Shown here piece by piece: positions 47,881-60,307 of a stretch of 64,000 bases of DNA. The stretch spans positions 1 through 64,000 of the forward strand of contig NC_014122.1 of NCBI RefSeq assembly GCF_000092305.1, given 5' to 3'. The DNA is from Methanocaldococcus infernus ME (GTDB lineage Archaea; AGJL01; Methanococci; Methanococcales; Methanocaldococcaceae). The position numbers were made by a program, and so were the translations under genes. The notes beneath the pieces were generated by a model, which was not told where the DNA came from, made no database searches, and saw only the letters and a program-made list of their open reading frames with translations. Each line of letters opens with the position of its first letter. Within the stretch, counting starts at the first letter, position 1.

Positions 47881-48992
47881 TAGAGGAATTAAAAAGATTT
47901 AGGGAACTTGACATTAAATATTCAGAGGGTAGAATATTTGGCTCTATGTGCTCTTCTATCCACCCATTGGCTAAGGAAATAGTTTCTCTTTTCTTAGAAA
48001 CAAATCTTGGAGATCCTGGACTATTTAAAGGGACTAAATTGTTGGAAGAGAAGGCTGTTAAACTCTTAGGAGAAATCTTAAAAAATAAAGAACCTTATGG
48101 CTTTATTGTCAGTGGAGGAACTGAAGGGAATTTATTGGCTATGAGAGTTGTAAAGAAGATGAAAGGGAGAACTATAATTTTACCTAAGACAGCCCATTTT
48201 TCTTTTGAGAAGGCTAAGGAGATGATGGATCTAAATTTAGTTTATGCTCCTCTAACTAAGGGTTATGAGATTGATGTGAGGTTTGTTAAAGACTATGTTG
48301 AAGACTATAAAGTTGATGGAATAGTTGGAATAGCTGGGACTACAGAGTTTGGAACCATTGACAACATTGAGAAGCTTAGTGAGATAGCTAAGGAGAATGA
48401 TATTTATTTACATGTAGATGCTGCCTTTGGAGGCTTTGTCATCCCATTCTTACCTAAAGAGTATAGGAGAAAGGAGATTAATTACACTTTTGACTTCTCC
48501 TTAAATGTTGATTCTATAACTATTGACCCCCATAAGATGCTTCTCTGTCCTATCCCAGCAGGAGGAATTATTTTTAAAAATAGCTCTTATAAAAGATACT
48601 TGGAAGTTGATGCTCCTTACTTAACTGAAACTAAACAAGCCACAATCTTAGGAACAAGGCCAGGGTTTGGAGCAGCTTGCACTTATGGTTTGTTAAGATA
48701 CTTTGGAGAGGAAGGGTTGAAAAAGTTGGTTAAGGAAGTTATGGACAGAACCTTTTATTTTAAAGAGAGGTTGGAGAGAGAAGGATTTAAGCTTCTTTTA
48801 GAGCCTATCTTAAATATTATTGCTATTGAAGATGAGAATCATATAGAAACTTGTAAGAAGTTAAAGGAGATGGGTTATTATCCTTCAGTTTGTTTCAATG
48901 CCAAGGCTTTGAGGATAGTGGTAATGCCTCATATAAGAGAGGAGCATATAGACAACTTTATAGAAGTGTTAAAAGAAGTAAAAAGGGATTGA
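47868..48992 (+). CDS. mfnA: Tyrosine/aspartate decarboxylase MfnA
   Basis: 374 residues, PLP-dependent group II decarboxylase. SGGTEGNLLAM near 83, HVDAAFGGF near 184, and the PLP lysine in TIDPHKMLLCP near 222. Makes tyramine for methanofuran and beta-alanine for coenzyme A; the 4-phosphopantoate-beta-alanine ligase that uses beta-alanine is at 63219. Start is TTG at 47868 within the previous gene; the residues EELKRFRELDIKY align with the known N-terminus, so the true start is close. Confidence 0.92.
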   Translation: MGRVIEELKRFRELDIKYSEGRIFGSMCSSIHPLAKEIVSLFLETNLGDPGLFKGTKLLEEKAVKLLGEILKNKEPYGFIVSGGTEGNLLAMRVVKKMKGRTIILPKTAHFSFEKAKEMMDLNLVYAPLTKGYEIDVRFVKDYVEDYKVDGIVGIAGTTEFGTIDNIEKLSEIAKENDIYLHVDAAFGGFVIPFLPKEYRRKEINYTFDFSLNVDSITIDPHKMLLCPIPAGGIIFKNSSYKRYLEVDAPYLTETKQATILGTRPGFGAACTYGLLRYFGEEGLKKLVKEVMDRTFYFKERLEREGFKLLLEPILNIIAIEDENHIETCKKLKEMGYYPSVCFNAKALRIVVMPHIREEHIDNFIEVLKEVKRD

Positions 48993-48994
48993 GC

Positions 48995-49783
48995 TTGAAA
49001 CAGATAGGGTTTTATGGGAAAGGGGGAATAGGGAAGAGTACAACAGTTTGTAATATAGCCAAGGCCCTCTCTGAGGAGTATAGGGTTTTAGTTATTGGCT
49101 GTGATCCTAAGGCTGATTGTACAGCTTTACTAAGAGAGGAAGATATAAAAACTGTCTTAGAAGTCTTAAGGGAGAAAAGAAGTGTGAAGATTGAAGATAT
49201 TGTTGTAGAGGGAGGAAAAAATATTTACTGTGTTGAAGCTGGAGGACCTAAGCCAGGAGTTGGCTGTGCTGGAAGAGGGGTTATAGTGGCTATAGAAACA
49301 TTAAAAAAATTAAATGTCTTTGAAAATTTAGATATTGACATTGTTCTCTATGACATCTTGGGAGATGTTGTCTGTGGTGGCTTCTCCCTACCTTTAAGGT
49401 TCTTAGATGATGTTTATATCATAACTTCATCTGACTACATGTCTCTTTATGCAGCCAACAATATTGCTATGGGAGTTAAAGAGCTAAAAAATAAATTGTC
49501 AGGGGTTATTTATAATGTTAGAGGTTCTTATGACAATGAAGAGGTTGTTAAAGAATTCTGTAAAAGAATCAATACTAATTACATTGGAAAGATTCCAAAC
49601 TCTCCATTAGTAGCTAAGTCTGAAGTCTTAGGAAAGACTGTTATTGAAGCCTTTCCTGATAGTGATATAGCTAAAATTTATAAAGAGTTAGCAAGGAAAA
49701 TTTATGAAAATAGAGAGAAGAGAGAGCCAATGCCATTAAGTAAGAGAGAGCTAAAGGAGTTGGCTTTAAAATATTTGAAGTGA
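48995..49783 (+). CDS. cfbC: NifH-like ATPase, probable CfbC (F430 biosynthesis)
   Basis: About 262 residues from the TTG at 48995, just past the mfnA stop; a longer frame inside mfnA is rejected. P-loop [10 protein letters not shown], [4Fe-4S] ligands in GVGCAGRG and [11 protein letters not shown]. Lacks nif neighbours and differs from NifH at GCDPKADCTALL. In methanogens such paralogues reduce Ni-sirohydrochlorin a,c-diamide with CfbD. A second, unassigned NifH paralogue exists in related genomes, so CfbC is likely but not certain. Confidence 0.7.
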   Translation: MKQIGFYGKGGIGKSTTVCNIAKALSEEYRVLVIGCDPKADCTALLREEDIKTVLEVLREKRSVKIEDIVVEGGKNIYCVEAGGPKPGVGCAGRGVIVAIETLKKLNVFENLDIDIVLYDILGDVVCGGFSLPLRFLDDVYIITSSDYMSLYAANNIAMGVKELKNKLSGVIYNVRGSYDNEEVVKEFCKRINTNYIGKIPNSPLVAKSEVLGKTVIEAFPDSDIAKIYKELARKIYENREKREPMPLSKRELKELALKYLK

Positions 49784-49789
49784 TTCATC

Positions 49790-50500
49790 ATGTTGGCTAA
49801 GGAGGTTATTGAACTAATAGAGAGTAAAGCTCCAAAGGAGTTAGCTTTAAATTGGGACAATGTTGGCTTACAAGTTGGAAGATTGGAAAAAGAGGTTAGT
49901 AAGTTAGGAGTAGCCTTAGATCCCTCTCTAAAGGTTATTGAAAAAGCTTCTAACTTAGGAGTAGATTTTCTATTTACTCATCACCCATTATTTTTTAAGC
50001 CAATAAATAGGGTTGATGGCTTAGTTTATGAGAAGCTGTCTTTAATATTTAAAAATGATATGGTTGTTTACTCAGCCCATACTAACTTAGACATTAGTTA
50101 TTTAAATGATGCCCTATCCTCTCTATACAATTTAAAGGATGTTGAGCCTCTCTTAGACAATGGCTTAGGAAGAATTGGAACCTTTAAAGGCTCTTTTGAA
50201 GAGCTACTAAATATTACTGAAGAGAACTTAACTAAACCTGTTGTTGTTGGAAGCTGTGAAGAGGAAGAGTTTAAAGTTGCAGTTCTCTCTGGGAAGGGAT
50301 TAACAGAGGAGTTAATAAAGATTTGTAAGGAGAAAGGAGTAAGGGTTTTCATCTCTGGAGATCTAACCCATCATGCAAAAATCTTAGCTGAAGATTTAGA
50401 CATCTGCTTAGTAGATGCCACCCACTACCATACTGAAGTTTATGGGCTAAAGAAGTTTATTGAAGAGCTTAACCTTAATTTCATTACCTTAGATTTTTAA
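49790..50500 (+). CDS. NIF3-like dinuclear metal protein
   Basis: 236 residues. Metal ligands in LFTHHPLFFK, VYSAHTNLD, ISGDLTHHAK and VDATHYHTE, the pattern of the NIF3/YbgI family (once annotated GTP cyclohydrolase I type 2). Function unresolved. Despite the name it is unrelated to nitrogen fixation. Six bases after the CfbC-like gene; 17-base convergent overlap with birA. Confidence 0.88.
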   Translation: MLAKEVIELIESKAPKELALNWDNVGLQVGRLEKEVSKLGVALDPSLKVIEKASNLGVDFLFTHHPLFFKPINRVDGLVYEKLSLIFKNDMVVYSAHTNLDISYLNDALSSLYNLKDVEPLLDNGLGRIGTFKGSFEELLNITEENLTKPVVVGSCEEEEFKVAVLSGKGLTEELIKICKEKGVRVFISGDLTHHAKILAEDLDICLVDATHYHTEVYGLKKFIEELNLNFITLDF

Positions 50501-51155
50501 CATCTCCAATAGGAAACTTTCTTATCCCTTCCTCAGTAGCTAAACTAATTCCTTCAAAGTCTATATCAAATACTGTCCCTCTAACCTCTTCATTGGGAAG
50601 GGTTAATTTAACATATCTCCCTATAGTCTCTGACAATTTTTTATATTCTTTTAAAATTTCTTCCTCTCTTATTTCTCCACTTAATAGCTTTTTATAATAT
50701 TCTAAAAATAAATTTAGGAAGTTGTTAAAGATTTCTTCCTTTTTCACTTCTCCTTTAATCTCCTTTAGTGAGATGGCTACATCTAACCCCTCTAAGTCAT
50801 TCTCTACATTTATCCCTATGCCCACAATTATCTTATCTTTATAATGCTCTATCAAAATCCCAGAGAGCTTTTTTCCTTTATAGACTATGTCATTAGGAAA
50901 CTTTATTTTGGCATCTACATCAATAGCTTTAATAATTAAGATAGGGATTAGAATAGGGAAAATGTAACTAAACTTATTTTCCAAAACTATAGAAAAATAG
51001 AGACCCCCAGGCTTTGAGAGCCAAGTTCTTCCTAACCTTCCTTTTCCCCTATATTGCTTATCAGCAATGACTAAAAAGTTACTTTCTCCTTCATCAATTA
51101 GCTTCTTAGCGTACTCATTGGTTGAATCCACTTCCTTAAGTTTTATTATTTTCAT
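50484..51155 (-). CDS. birA: Biotin--protein ligase
   Basis: 223 residues. Class I ligase without DNA-binding domain: EVDSTNEYAK near 8, KQYRGKGRLGRTWLSKPGGL near 33-52 (biotinyl-AMP loop), KFPNDIVYKGKKLSGILIE and GIGINVEN. Biotinylates pyruvate carboxylase or similar carriers. Overlaps cbiJ by 20 bases upstream and the NIF3 gene at its end. Confidence 0.93.
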   Translation of the reverse strand: MKIIKLKEVDSTNEYAKKLIDEGESNFLVIADKQYRGKGRLGRTWLSKPGGLYFSIVLENKFSYIFPILIPILIIKAIDVDAKIKFPNDIVYKGKKLSGILIEHYKDKIIVGIGINVENDLEGLDVAISLKEIKGEVKKEEIFNNFLNLFLEYYKKLLSGEIREEEILKEYKKLSETIGRYVKLTLPNEEVRGTVFDIDFEGISLATEEGIRKFPIGDVKNLR

Positions 51156-51900
51156 ACTTAGCCCTTATATACTCTATAAGTTTATCAACATCATTAAAAT
51201 AGATTGGATATTCCAACTTAGGCTTTTCTAAAACTAAAACATCAGCTCCAGCTTCTAAGGCTCCAAGAACCTTATCTTTAAAGCCTCCAGTGTCTCCACT
51301 CTCCTTAGTTATGATGGCTTCACAACCATAATCTAAAATTAAATACTTATTCAACTCCTTAGAAAAGGTTCCATACATAGCCACAATATTCTTCTGTGGC
51401 AAAATATTAAGAGCCTCTGGCACAGATATAGGAAGGACTCTTGCTACTACTTTTTCCTCTCCTAAGTGATCAACAACTCTTTTTAAATTTTTAATCCCAG
51501 CCATGTAAAAAACTCTTTTATATCCCTTAGCCTCTTTAAGTAGGCTATCAAAGTCTTTAAAGTATTTAACTTTCTCATGAGTTATTCTTTCACTTTTTCT
51601 TTCAAATCTTATATAATCAACATTTTCCTCTTTACAGGCTAAAATAGCATTCTTACTTGCATTTATTGCAAAAGGATGAGTGGCATCTATTAAGATGTCA
51701 ATTTTATAATCTTTTAAAATAGCCCTTAGCTCTTCCAAGTTTAAAGGTTTCTTTATAATTATATTGGCAAAGTGTTTAGCAAGCTCTCCTCCATAGTTGG
51801 TGGTTGAAGTGTAAATTAAAAAAAGATTCTTTAAATTTTTTCTAAGCTCTTCTCCTAAAGTTTTACTCTCTGCTGTTCCTCCCATGAGTAAGATATTCAT
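51136..51900 (-). CDS. cbiJ: Cobalt-precorrin-6A reductase CbiJ
   Basis: 254 residues. N-terminal ILLMGGTAESKTL, DATHPFAINASKNA near 76, and KESGDTGGFKDKVLGA near 208 are CobK/CbiJ hallmarks. An NAD(P)H-dependent step of anaerobic cobalamin synthesis. ATG at 51900 is preceded by TGTGAGGG. Upstream (51925-51996) lies the GC-rich foldable element. Confidence 0.93.
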   Translation of the reverse strand: MNILLMGGTAESKTLGEELRKNLKNLFLIYTSTTNYGGELAKHFANIIIKKPLNLEELRAILKDYKIDILIDATHPFAINASKNAILACKEENVDYIRFERKSERITHEKVKYFKDFDSLLKEAKGYKRVFYMAGIKNLKRVVDHLGEEKVVARVLPISVPEALNILPQKNIVAMYGTFSKELNKYLILDYGCEAIITKESGDTGGFKDKVLGALEAGADVLVLEKPKLEYPIYFNDVDKLIEYIRAKYENNKT

Positions 51901-51924
51901 AGCCCTCACATTTTTTAAGAGAGA

Positions 51925-51996
51925 GTGTCCCCCGGGGGAGCGCGAGGAAACTCATCGCGCCGGAAAGCTCGTTTCCCACGGTTTCCCGGGGGTTAA
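51925..51996. ncRNA. GC-rich structured RNA candidate next to ftsZ
   Basis: In an AT-rich genome this segment is far more GC-rich than its surroundings. Pairing: outer stem CCCCCGGG (51929-51936) with CCCGGGGG (51985-51992); hairpin GCGCGA with TCGCGC (51940-51960), whose plus-strand form can also pair GAG with CTC around a GAAA tetraloop; hairpin GGAAA with TTTCC (51962-51976). This is a three-way junction. Of hyperthermophile genomes it is known that GC-rich islands usually mark RNA genes. Strand is undecided: no TATA box is evident on either side, so processing from the ftsZ-cbiJ transcript is possible. A DNA element or terminator is an alternative. Confidence 0.6.
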
Positions 51997-52001
51997 AGAT
52001 T

Positions 52002-53090
52002 TTAGACAATGAAGTCTATTCCTCCAATTCTATCTCTTTTAACATTTGAGGTTTTAGGAATAATCTTCTTATTATCTGTTACTATATCCTTCCCTAAGAT
52101 ATTTTTAGACTTTACTCCTGTAATGATAGCCATAACCCTTATACAACCTTCCATCTCTTTCTCTATCCTTGCTCCCCAGATGACATTAGCATCTGGAGAG
52201 AGCTCTTTTGTTAACCCTTCTCCAATATCATTAGCCTCTTTCAATGTTAAGTCTGGCCCTCCAGTTATGTGTATTAAAGCTCCTTTAGCCCCTTTATAAT
52301 CAACATCTAACAATGGACAGTTTAAGGTTTCCTTAACAACATTTTGTACTCTATCTCCTCTATCTGTTTGATCAACTTCTCCAACCCCAATCATTGCCAC
52401 TCCGCCATTCTTCATTACAGCCCTAACATCAGCAAAGTCAATATTTATTAAGCTTGGCACAGTTATGGTTTCAGTTATCCCCTTAACAGCTTGGGCTATT
52501 ATCTCATCAGCCACCTTAAAAGCATCATTTATTGGCAAGTTTGGAACAAGTTCAACCAATTTATTATTATCTATTATAATTACTGTGTCACAAACCTTAG
52601 CCATCTTTTCAATTCCTTCATCAGCCTTCTTCATCCTTGCTCTCTCTATTTTAAATGGATATGTCACTACTCCAACCACTATTGCCCCTAACTCCTTAGC
52701 TATCTCAGCCACAACTGGAGCTGATCCTGTTCCTGTCCCTCCTCCCATTCCAGCAGTTATAAAAACTAAGTCAGCTCCTTTTAATTGCTCCTCAATAACA
52801 TTCCTTGCCATCTCAGCAGCTTTCTGACCTATCTCAGGATAACCTCCAGCTCCTAAACCTCTTGTTAATGAAGCTCCTATCAATATCTTTTTATGAGCTT
52901 GTATAACTTCTAAATGTTGCTTATCTGTATTAATAGCTATAGTCTCAGCTCCTTGAATCCCAAGTTCCATAAGCCTATTAATTGTATTATTCCCAGCTCC
53001 TCCACAACCAACTACAACTATCCTTGCTTCCCCAAAATCTGTATTAACTGTTGGAGTTTCTCTTGATAAGGCATCTCTTACTAATTTCAT
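52002..53090 (-). CDS. ftsZ: Cell division protein FtsZ
   Basis: 362 residues. Tubulin signature [12 protein letters not shown] near 105, nucleotide contacts [13 protein letters not shown] near 28 and [11 protein letters not shown]. The C-terminal tail is basic ([17 protein letters not shown]). ATG at 53090 is preceded by GTGGTAAG and chosen over an in-frame GTG. Only one FtsZ is in this window; methanogens of this group usually have two. Confidence 0.96.
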   Translation of the reverse strand: MKLVRDALSRETPTVNTDFGEARIVVVGCGGAGNNTINRLMELGIQGAETIAINTDKQHLEVIQAHKKILIGASLTRGLGAGGYPEIGQKAAEMARNVIEEQLKGADLVFITAGMGGGTGTGSAPVVAEIAKELGAIVVGVVTYPFKIERARMKKADEGIEKMAKVCDTVIIIDNNKLVELVPNLPINDAFKVADEIIAQAVKGITETITVPSLINIDFADVRAVMKNGGVAMIGVGEVDQTDRGDRVQNVVKETLNCPLLDVDYKGAKGALIHITGGPDLTLKEANDIGEGLTKELSPDANVIWGARIEKEMEGCIRVMAIITGVKSKNILGKDIVTDNKKIIPKTSNVKRDRIGGIDFIV

Positions 53091-53197
53091 ACTTACCACA
53101 TTTAATTATTGTAATCTTTAAATTTTGATTTAGCTTAAAAAATGAGTTATAAAAATTTAGCAATTAGTTTATGTTATATATAACACTTTTTAAGTAT

Positions 53198-55413
<2,216 letters not shown>

Positions 55414-55415
55414 GA

Positions 55416-56453
55416 TTAAACCCTGATCTTTCTTCTAAACTTTATGTATAAGGAGTAATCAATGTATTCCTTATTTTCAATATAGTATGATGTTGGCTTA
55501 GCTAAGTTTTTAACTTCATTAATTTTTTCATTAACTTCTATGTCAAAGGCATCACTTCCAGCTCCACTACCATAGGAAACTGCTAATATTCTCTCTCCAC
55601 CCTCACAGTTGTCTAAAACATAAGATAAGGCTAAAGGAACAGCTCCTGAGTAAGTATTCCCTATATAAGGAGAGAGAAGGCCAAGCTTATACTGCTCTTC
55701 CTTGAAGCCAAGCATCTTAGCAACTCTAAGATAAAATTTACCATTTGGCTGGTGGAATATACAATAGTCATAATCCTCTGGCTTAGTTCCCATCTTCTCC
55801 ATCAATCCCTTAGCAGCATTCATAACATGCTTGAAGTAAGCAGGCTCTCCTGTAAATCTCCCTCCATGTCTTGGGTAAGGTCTTCCTTCTCTCCTCCAAA
55901 AGTCAGGAGTGTCAGTTGTAAATGAATAAGTTCCCAATATCTCAGCTATCCCCTTCTTTCTCCCTATAATGTAAGCTGCTCCTCCTGCTGCAGCAGTAAA
56001 TTCTAAAGCATCTCCTGGAGCCCCTTGGGCTGTGTCTGCACCAATGGCTAAGCCATATTTTATATAGCCACCATCTACTAAACCCACACACATCTGAATT
56101 CCTGCAGTTCCAGCCTTACAGGCAAACTCTAAGTCAGCAGCTGTTAGCTCTGGAGTGGCATCTATAGCTTCAGCTACAATTGTAGCTGTTGGCTTAACAG
56201 CATATGGATGGCTTTCACTTCCAACATATACAGCTTCTATATCCTTTGGATCTATCTTAGCCCTCCTTAAGGCATTCTTTGCAGCTTCAACTGCTATTGT
56301 TGCTGTATCCTCATCTAAATAAGGAACAGATTTTTCATAAACAACTAACCCCTTTTTAATAGCCTCTGGATCTTTATTCCAAACCCTTGCTATCTCTTCA
56401 ACTTTAATCCTATACTTTGGAATGTAAGAGCCATAGCCAACAATATATGCCAT
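55416..56453 (-). CDS. Hydroxymethylglutaryl-CoA synthase
   Basis: 345 residues, archaeal HMG-CoA synthase. Catalytic residues: Glu in [12 protein letters not shown] near 80, Cys in [13 protein letters not shown] near 112, His in [10 protein letters not shown] near 235. Condenses acetoacetyl-CoA and acetyl-CoA for lipid synthesis. GAGGGAGAG precedes the ATG. The HTH regulator gene ends 14 bases upstream. Confidence 0.95.
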   Translation of the reverse strand: MAYIVGYGSYIPKYRIKVEEIARVWNKDPEAIKKGLVVYEKSVPYLDEDTATIAVEAAKNALRRAKIDPKDIEAVYVGSESHPYAVKPTATIVAEAIDATPELTAADLEFACKAGTAGIQMCVGLVDGGYIKYGLAIGADTAQGAPGDALEFTAAAGGAAYIIGRKKGIAEILGTYSFTTDTPDFWRREGRPYPRHGGRFTGEPAYFKHVMNAAKGLMEKMGTKPEDYDYCIFHQPNGKFYLRVAKMLGFKEEQYKLGLLSPYIGNTYSGAVPLALSYVLDNCEGGERILAVSYGSGAGSDAFDIEVNEKINEVKNLAKPTSYYIENKEYIDYSLYIKFRRKIRV

Positions 56454-56467
56454 TTCTCTCCCTCTTT

Positions 56468-57157
56468 TTATTCTATTTCACTTAGCCTTTTAATTAGCTC
56501 TTCAATATCTAAGTTTGTGACAACCAAGGGAATCTTATCTATCTTAGCCAGCTCTATAGCCAATTTATCAACTCTATTTTTTAAAATTCCCTGTAAAACT
56601 ATAACCCTTGGCTTCATTGGAGAAACTCTTATAGCTACTAAAGGGCTTCTACCACTTGACACATTTGTAAAGATTAAGGCTCTCTCAGTAGTCCAGCCAT
56701 AGAGATGATAAAACTCTTCCCCACTCAGCTCTTTAATGGCTTTTAAGCTATCTATAACTGTATGCCCATAAATTTGAGCATCTCCTTCTGTTAAAAGAGT
56801 GCCATCAATGGTTTCTACAAACTCCTCTAAGCTTATAGGTTTTGGATATTCCTTCATATCTAAGATAGCTCTCATTGATGGTGACTTTTCAAGCATTCTT
56901 TTTAAAGCCTTAACAGTTTTTCCTCCTTTATTTTTATCTATCTCAATTAAGGCAAGGACATATTTCCTTATAAAGCTTGCCCCTGGATTTTTTCTTCTTC
57001 CTGTTTCATAGTCACTTATCACAGATGGAGATACATTTAAATATTTAGCTAACTCAGTTTGTTGGATATTAAAGAGTTTCCTCCACTTTTTTAATACACT
57101 TCCAGGACATTCAGATAAAACAATATCTCCAATTATATAGATTGCTACCTTCTCCAT
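56468..57157 (-). CDS. HTH transcriptional regulator (XRE type), putative mevalonate pathway regulator
   Basis: 229 residues. Lambda-repressor-like HTH near 22-60: [19 protein letters not shown] then [16 protein letters not shown]. The C-terminal 130 residues form a conserved ligand-type domain ([37 protein letters not shown]). First gene of the HMG-CoA synthase-thiolase operon, so it may control lipid precursor synthesis. ATG at 57157 follows TGAGAGAT; the frame to 57187 lacks such a site. Confidence 0.82.
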   Translation of the reverse strand: MEKVAIYIIGDIVLSECPGSVLKKWRKLFNIQQTELAKYLNVSPSVISDYETGRRKNPGASFIRKYVLALIEIDKNKGGKTVKALKRMLEKSPSMRAILDMKEYPKPISLEEFVETIDGTLLTEGDAQIYGHTVIDSLKAIKELSGEEFYHLYGWTTERALIFTNVSSGRSPLVAIRVSPMKPRVIVLQGILKNRVDKLAIELAKIDKIPLVVTNLDIEELIKRLSEIE

Positions 57158-57346
57158 ATCTCTCACAGGATTGAATTTAGAGCTCAAGATATAAAATATT
57201 TATGATTTTGTTGAAACAATTTATAGCTAACGCCGTAGGAGGGTATTAATTTAACTTCTTGAATGTATGTTAATAATTAAACAGAAAATTATAATAAGTC
57301 TAAAAAATAGAGAAATTTTTATTGAGTCTTTTATTTGGTGATAAAA
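57158..57346. promoter_or_regulatory. Divergent promoter region between the HTH regulator and GAPOR
   Basis: About 190 bases without a gene. TATA-like tracts serve both sides (AAATATTTATGAT near 57195; AATTATAATAAG near 57287). An isolated CG-containing patch, TAACGCCGTAGGAGGGTA (57229-57246), lies in the middle; it resembles neither the CRISPR repeat nor a start site. Could hold operators for the HTH protein. Confidence 0.35.
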
Positions 57347-59197
57347 ATGAAAGGAGTTTTAATAAATGTTAAATCTAAAAAGTTTGAGGTTATAGAGAAA
57401 AATTTCTTGCCCATTGAGTGGGGATTCTATTGGCATGAGAAGTTTGAAACCTATAAGTTAGATCCTTATCATCCCAACAATGTCTTTACCATGAGCTCTG
57501 GAGTTTTACCAATTGTTGGAGGACATAGGTTAGTCTTTACCTTTAAATCTCCACTGTGGGATGGTTTTTACTTCTCAACCTTGGGAGGAGCTGGCTATCA
57601 ATTTAAAAAAACTGGATTAACTCATTTGGCAATTGTTGGAAAGGCTGAAAAGCCTTCTTTAGTGGTTATAGATAATGGGAACATAGAGCTCTTTGAGGTT
57701 AAGGAAGAGTTTAGTAGTGTTTATGAGCTAACTGACTATATAGTGGAAAACTTTAAGGATAAAAATTTAAGGAGTGTGGTGGTTGGAGAAGCTTCTAAGA
57801 AGACAAGTATAGGAGCTCTATTTTCACAAACTATAAGAAATGGGGAGAGAGTTGAAGGCTCTGAAGACTGGGCTGCAAGAGGTGGAGGAGGTTCAGTTCT
57901 CTATAGGGCTCACAATATTTTAGGGATAGTATTCTATGGAGATAAGGAGGAAGAGCTTGAAGAAGAGGCTAAGAAGATTGTTGAGAACCACTATAAAGAG
58001 AAGTTTATAAAAGTGGTTATTGAGCATACAAAGAAGTATAGGTTTGATGAGAAAACAGGAACTGGAGGGACATTTGGGAATAATTGGATTTTATATAAGG
58101 AGAAGGTTCCTATTTTCAATTGGAGGATGCCATATATAAGTAAAGAGGAGAGAGAAAAGATATTAAAGGTTATCTTTAAGAATTATTTAGAGGTTTTCAA
58201 TAAAGAGGCAATTGAAACAAAAAATTGGGCAAACTGTGGAGAGCCTTGTCCAGTGGTTTGTAAGAAGTATAGAAATAAAAATAAGGTTGACTATGAGCCC
58301 TATGCTGCAAATGGAACTTTGTTAGGAATCTTTGACTTATATGAAGTTGATAAAGTTATGAAAAAAGTTGATAGCTTAGGGTTTGATGCTATTGAGATTG
58401 GTAATTTAATGGCTTGGGTCTTTGAGCTTTTAGATGTTGGTCTATTAAAGGAAGAAGACTTAGGAATAAAGAAACCAATCTTTAACCATAAAATTGTTGC
58501 TGAAGGAGACTTAGAAAAAATAAAGGAGATGAGTGAGCATAATAGTGAGCAGGCATTAACATTTATCGATAATTTAATAAAGCAAGAACTTGAGATTTAC
58601 AAAATCTTAGCCTTAGGAAAGAGGAAGGCTGGGAAGGTATTAAATGAGAAGTTTAAATATAGAGTTAAGGAGAAGAAATTTAATGACTATGCTGTTTATG
58701 TGGCAAAAGGTGGTTGGGGGGAGATAGGATCAAACCTTTACTGGACTCCTGGCTTTTTTATTCCTTTGCCTATACATGGGAAGTATTTAACTTACTATAA
58801 GCCAGAATTCTTAGAGCCAGAGAAGTTGGCTGAGCTAATTGTTGACAGCATAAAGTTGGAGATGACAATTGAAAACTTGGGAATGTGTAGATTCCATAGA
58901 AGATGGGTTAAGCCTGTGTTAAAAGAGCTTGGTAAGAAAATTTTAGGTAGAGAAGATATAGAGAGGGACTCAATAGAGCTTTATAGAAAGATAGCTGAGT
59001 TCAATAAAAAAACTGGAGGGCCAGAGAAAATAGAGAGTGAGAGAGTTAAAGATTTAATTGTTGGACTTGCTAAGGAGTATGATAATAAAGAATGGATAGA
59101 GAAGTTTAAAGATAAGGAGATGGTTAATGAGTATATAAAGAGAGTTTTAGACAAATACTCAGAACTATTAAATATTGATTGGAGATTAAGGGTTTAA
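57347..59197 (+). CDS. Glyceraldehyde-3-phosphate:ferredoxin oxidoreductase (GAPOR)
   Basis: 616 residues of the tungstopterin aldehyde oxidoreductase family. [21 protein letters not shown] near 85, [13 protein letters not shown] near 175, the cluster motif [15 protein letters not shown] near 305, and a C-terminal Cys in [11 protein letters not shown] near 525. Size and the NCGEPCP form fit GAPOR of methanococci rather than general AOR. Oxidises glyceraldehyde 3-phosphate to 3-phosphoglycerate, reducing ferredoxin. GGTGAT before the ATG at 57347 sets the start. Twelve-base convergent overlap with argC. Confidence 0.85.
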   Translation: MKGVLINVKSKKFEVIEKNFLPIEWGFYWHEKFETYKLDPYHPNNVFTMSSGVLPIVGGHRLVFTFKSPLWDGFYFSTLGGAGYQFKKTGLTHLAIVGKAEKPSLVVIDNGNIELFEVKEEFSSVYELTDYIVENFKDKNLRSVVVGEASKKTSIGALFSQTIRNGERVEGSEDWAARGGGGSVLYRAHNILGIVFYGDKEEELEEEAKKIVENHYKEKFIKVVIEHTKKYRFDEKTGTGGTFGNNWILYKEKVPIFNWRMPYISKEEREKILKVIFKNYLEVFNKEAIETKNWANCGEPCPVVCKKYRNKNKVDYEPYAANGTLLGIFDLYEVDKVMKKVDSLGFDAIEIGNLMAWVFELLDVGLLKEEDLGIKKPIFNHKIVAEGDLEKIKEMSEHNSEQALTFIDNLIKQELEIYKILALGKRKAGKVLNEKFKYRVKEKKFNDYAVYVAKGGWGEIGSNLYWTPGFFIPLPIHGKYLTYYKPEFLEPEKLAELIVDSIKLEMTIENLGMCRFHRRWVKPVLKELGKKILGREDIERDSIELYRKIAEFNKKTGGPEKIESERVKDLIVGLAKEYDNKEWIEKFKDKEMVNEYIKRVLDKYSELLNIDWRLRV

Positions 59198-60196
59198 AGG
59201 AATAATATTTAAGCCTTCCTTCTCATCAAAGCCCATCATAATATTCATATTTTGAATAGCTTGTCCACTTGCTCCTTTAACCAAGTTATCTATAACTGAG
59301 AATAAAACCAATCTTAAGTTATCATCAATAGCAAAGCCACCAATGTCACAGTAGTTAGAGCCTCTAACATAGCTTAACTTAGGAATCTCTTCATAAACTC
59401 TAATAAAAGACTCATCTTTATAGAACTCTCTATAGAGTTTTAAAATTTCTTCTAACTCTAAGTTCTCTTTTAAAAATGTGTGAGCAGTTGTTAAAATTCC
59501 TCTTGTTATTGGAGCTAAGTGAGGGGTAAAGGAAACTCTAACTTTCCCAAGTTTATTTAACTTCTCCTCTATCTCTGGTTTATGTCTATGATCAACGACC
59601 TTATAGGGCTTTATATCTTCATTAACATTTGGGAAGTGAGTAACCTCACTTGGGTTAGCTCCAGCTCCACTTACTCCTGTTTTAGCATCTATAATAACTC
59701 TTTCTTCTATCAAGTTATGTTTAACCAATGGAGCTAACAGTAAGATAGAGCCAGTTGGAAAGCATCCAGGATTTGCCACTAAGTCAGCTTTTTTTATCTC
59801 CTTCCTAAATAGCTCTGGTAAACCATAGGCAATATTAGCCTCTGGAAGTCCTGGATGCTTAACTTTATAGTATTTTTCATAAACCTCTAAGTTCTCAAAT
59901 CTATAGTCTCCACTTAGGTCTATAACTTTCATTCCCCTCTCTAAGAGAGAGGGAACTATTTTTAGAGAAGCTCCATGAGGTGTAGCTGTAAAGACTAAAT
60001 CAGAATCTACTTCATCAGGAGAGATAAAGGTTAGATCTTTATAGATCTCTCTTAAGTGGGGATGAACCTTAAATAAAGGCTCTCCTTTATAGGTTCTTGA
60101 AGCTATTTCTATATCTTCTATTTTCTCATGCTTGGCCAACAACCTTAAAAGCTCTCCTCCTGTGTACCCAGTTGCTCCTATTATAGCTACTCTCAT
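59186..60196 (-). CDS. argC: N-acetyl-gamma-glutamyl-phosphate reductase
   Basis: 336 residues. Rossmann motif [14 protein letters not shown] at 7-20, catalytic Cys in NPGCFPTGS near 145, and [12 protein letters not shown]; the His in [12 protein letters not shown]. Arginine (and possibly lysine-type) biosynthesis. ATG at 60196 with GTGATAGG upstream is chosen over a longer frame to 60250. Confidence 0.94.
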   Translation of the reverse strand: MRVAIIGATGYTGGELLRLLAKHEKIEDIEIASRTYKGEPLFKVHPHLREIYKDLTFISPDEVDSDLVFTATPHGASLKIVPSLLERGMKVIDLSGDYRFENLEVYEKYYKVKHPGLPEANIAYGLPELFRKEIKKADLVANPGCFPTGSILLLAPLVKHNLIEERVIIDAKTGVSGAGANPSEVTHFPNVNEDIKPYKVVDHRHKPEIEEKLNKLGKVRVSFTPHLAPITRGILTTAHTFLKENLELEEILKLYREFYKDESFIRVYEEIPKLSYVRGSNYCDIGGFAIDDNLRLVLFSVIDNLVKGASGQAIQNMNIMMGFDEKEGLNIIPLNP

Positions 60197-60307
60197 CCTA
60201 TCACAGTGCGAATTTCGTTCTCTTTTGATAAAGCTAAGTGTGTATTCCACATGAGAAGCTATAATTAATTTTTGTTTATAATAATTATTTAAAATTTAGA
60301 AGAGGGA

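Noticed and set aside
48995-49783. NifH-like protein as a second nitrogenase reductase
   Set aside because: No nif partners and sequence differences at the nucleotide-switch segment; a cofactor-synthesis role is likelier.
49790-50500. NIF3-like gene as part of nitrogen fixation
   Set aside because: The name comes from a yeast interaction; the family is universal and unrelated to nif.
57229-57246. TAACGCCGTAGGAGGGTA as a CRISPR repeat fragment
   Set aside because: It shares only TAACGCC with the 30-base repeat and has no hairpin, leader or neighbouring copy.
60197-60250. N-terminal extension of ArgC
   Set aside because: The Rossmann start [10 protein letters not shown] with its ribosome site is at 60196; the extra residues match nothing expected.
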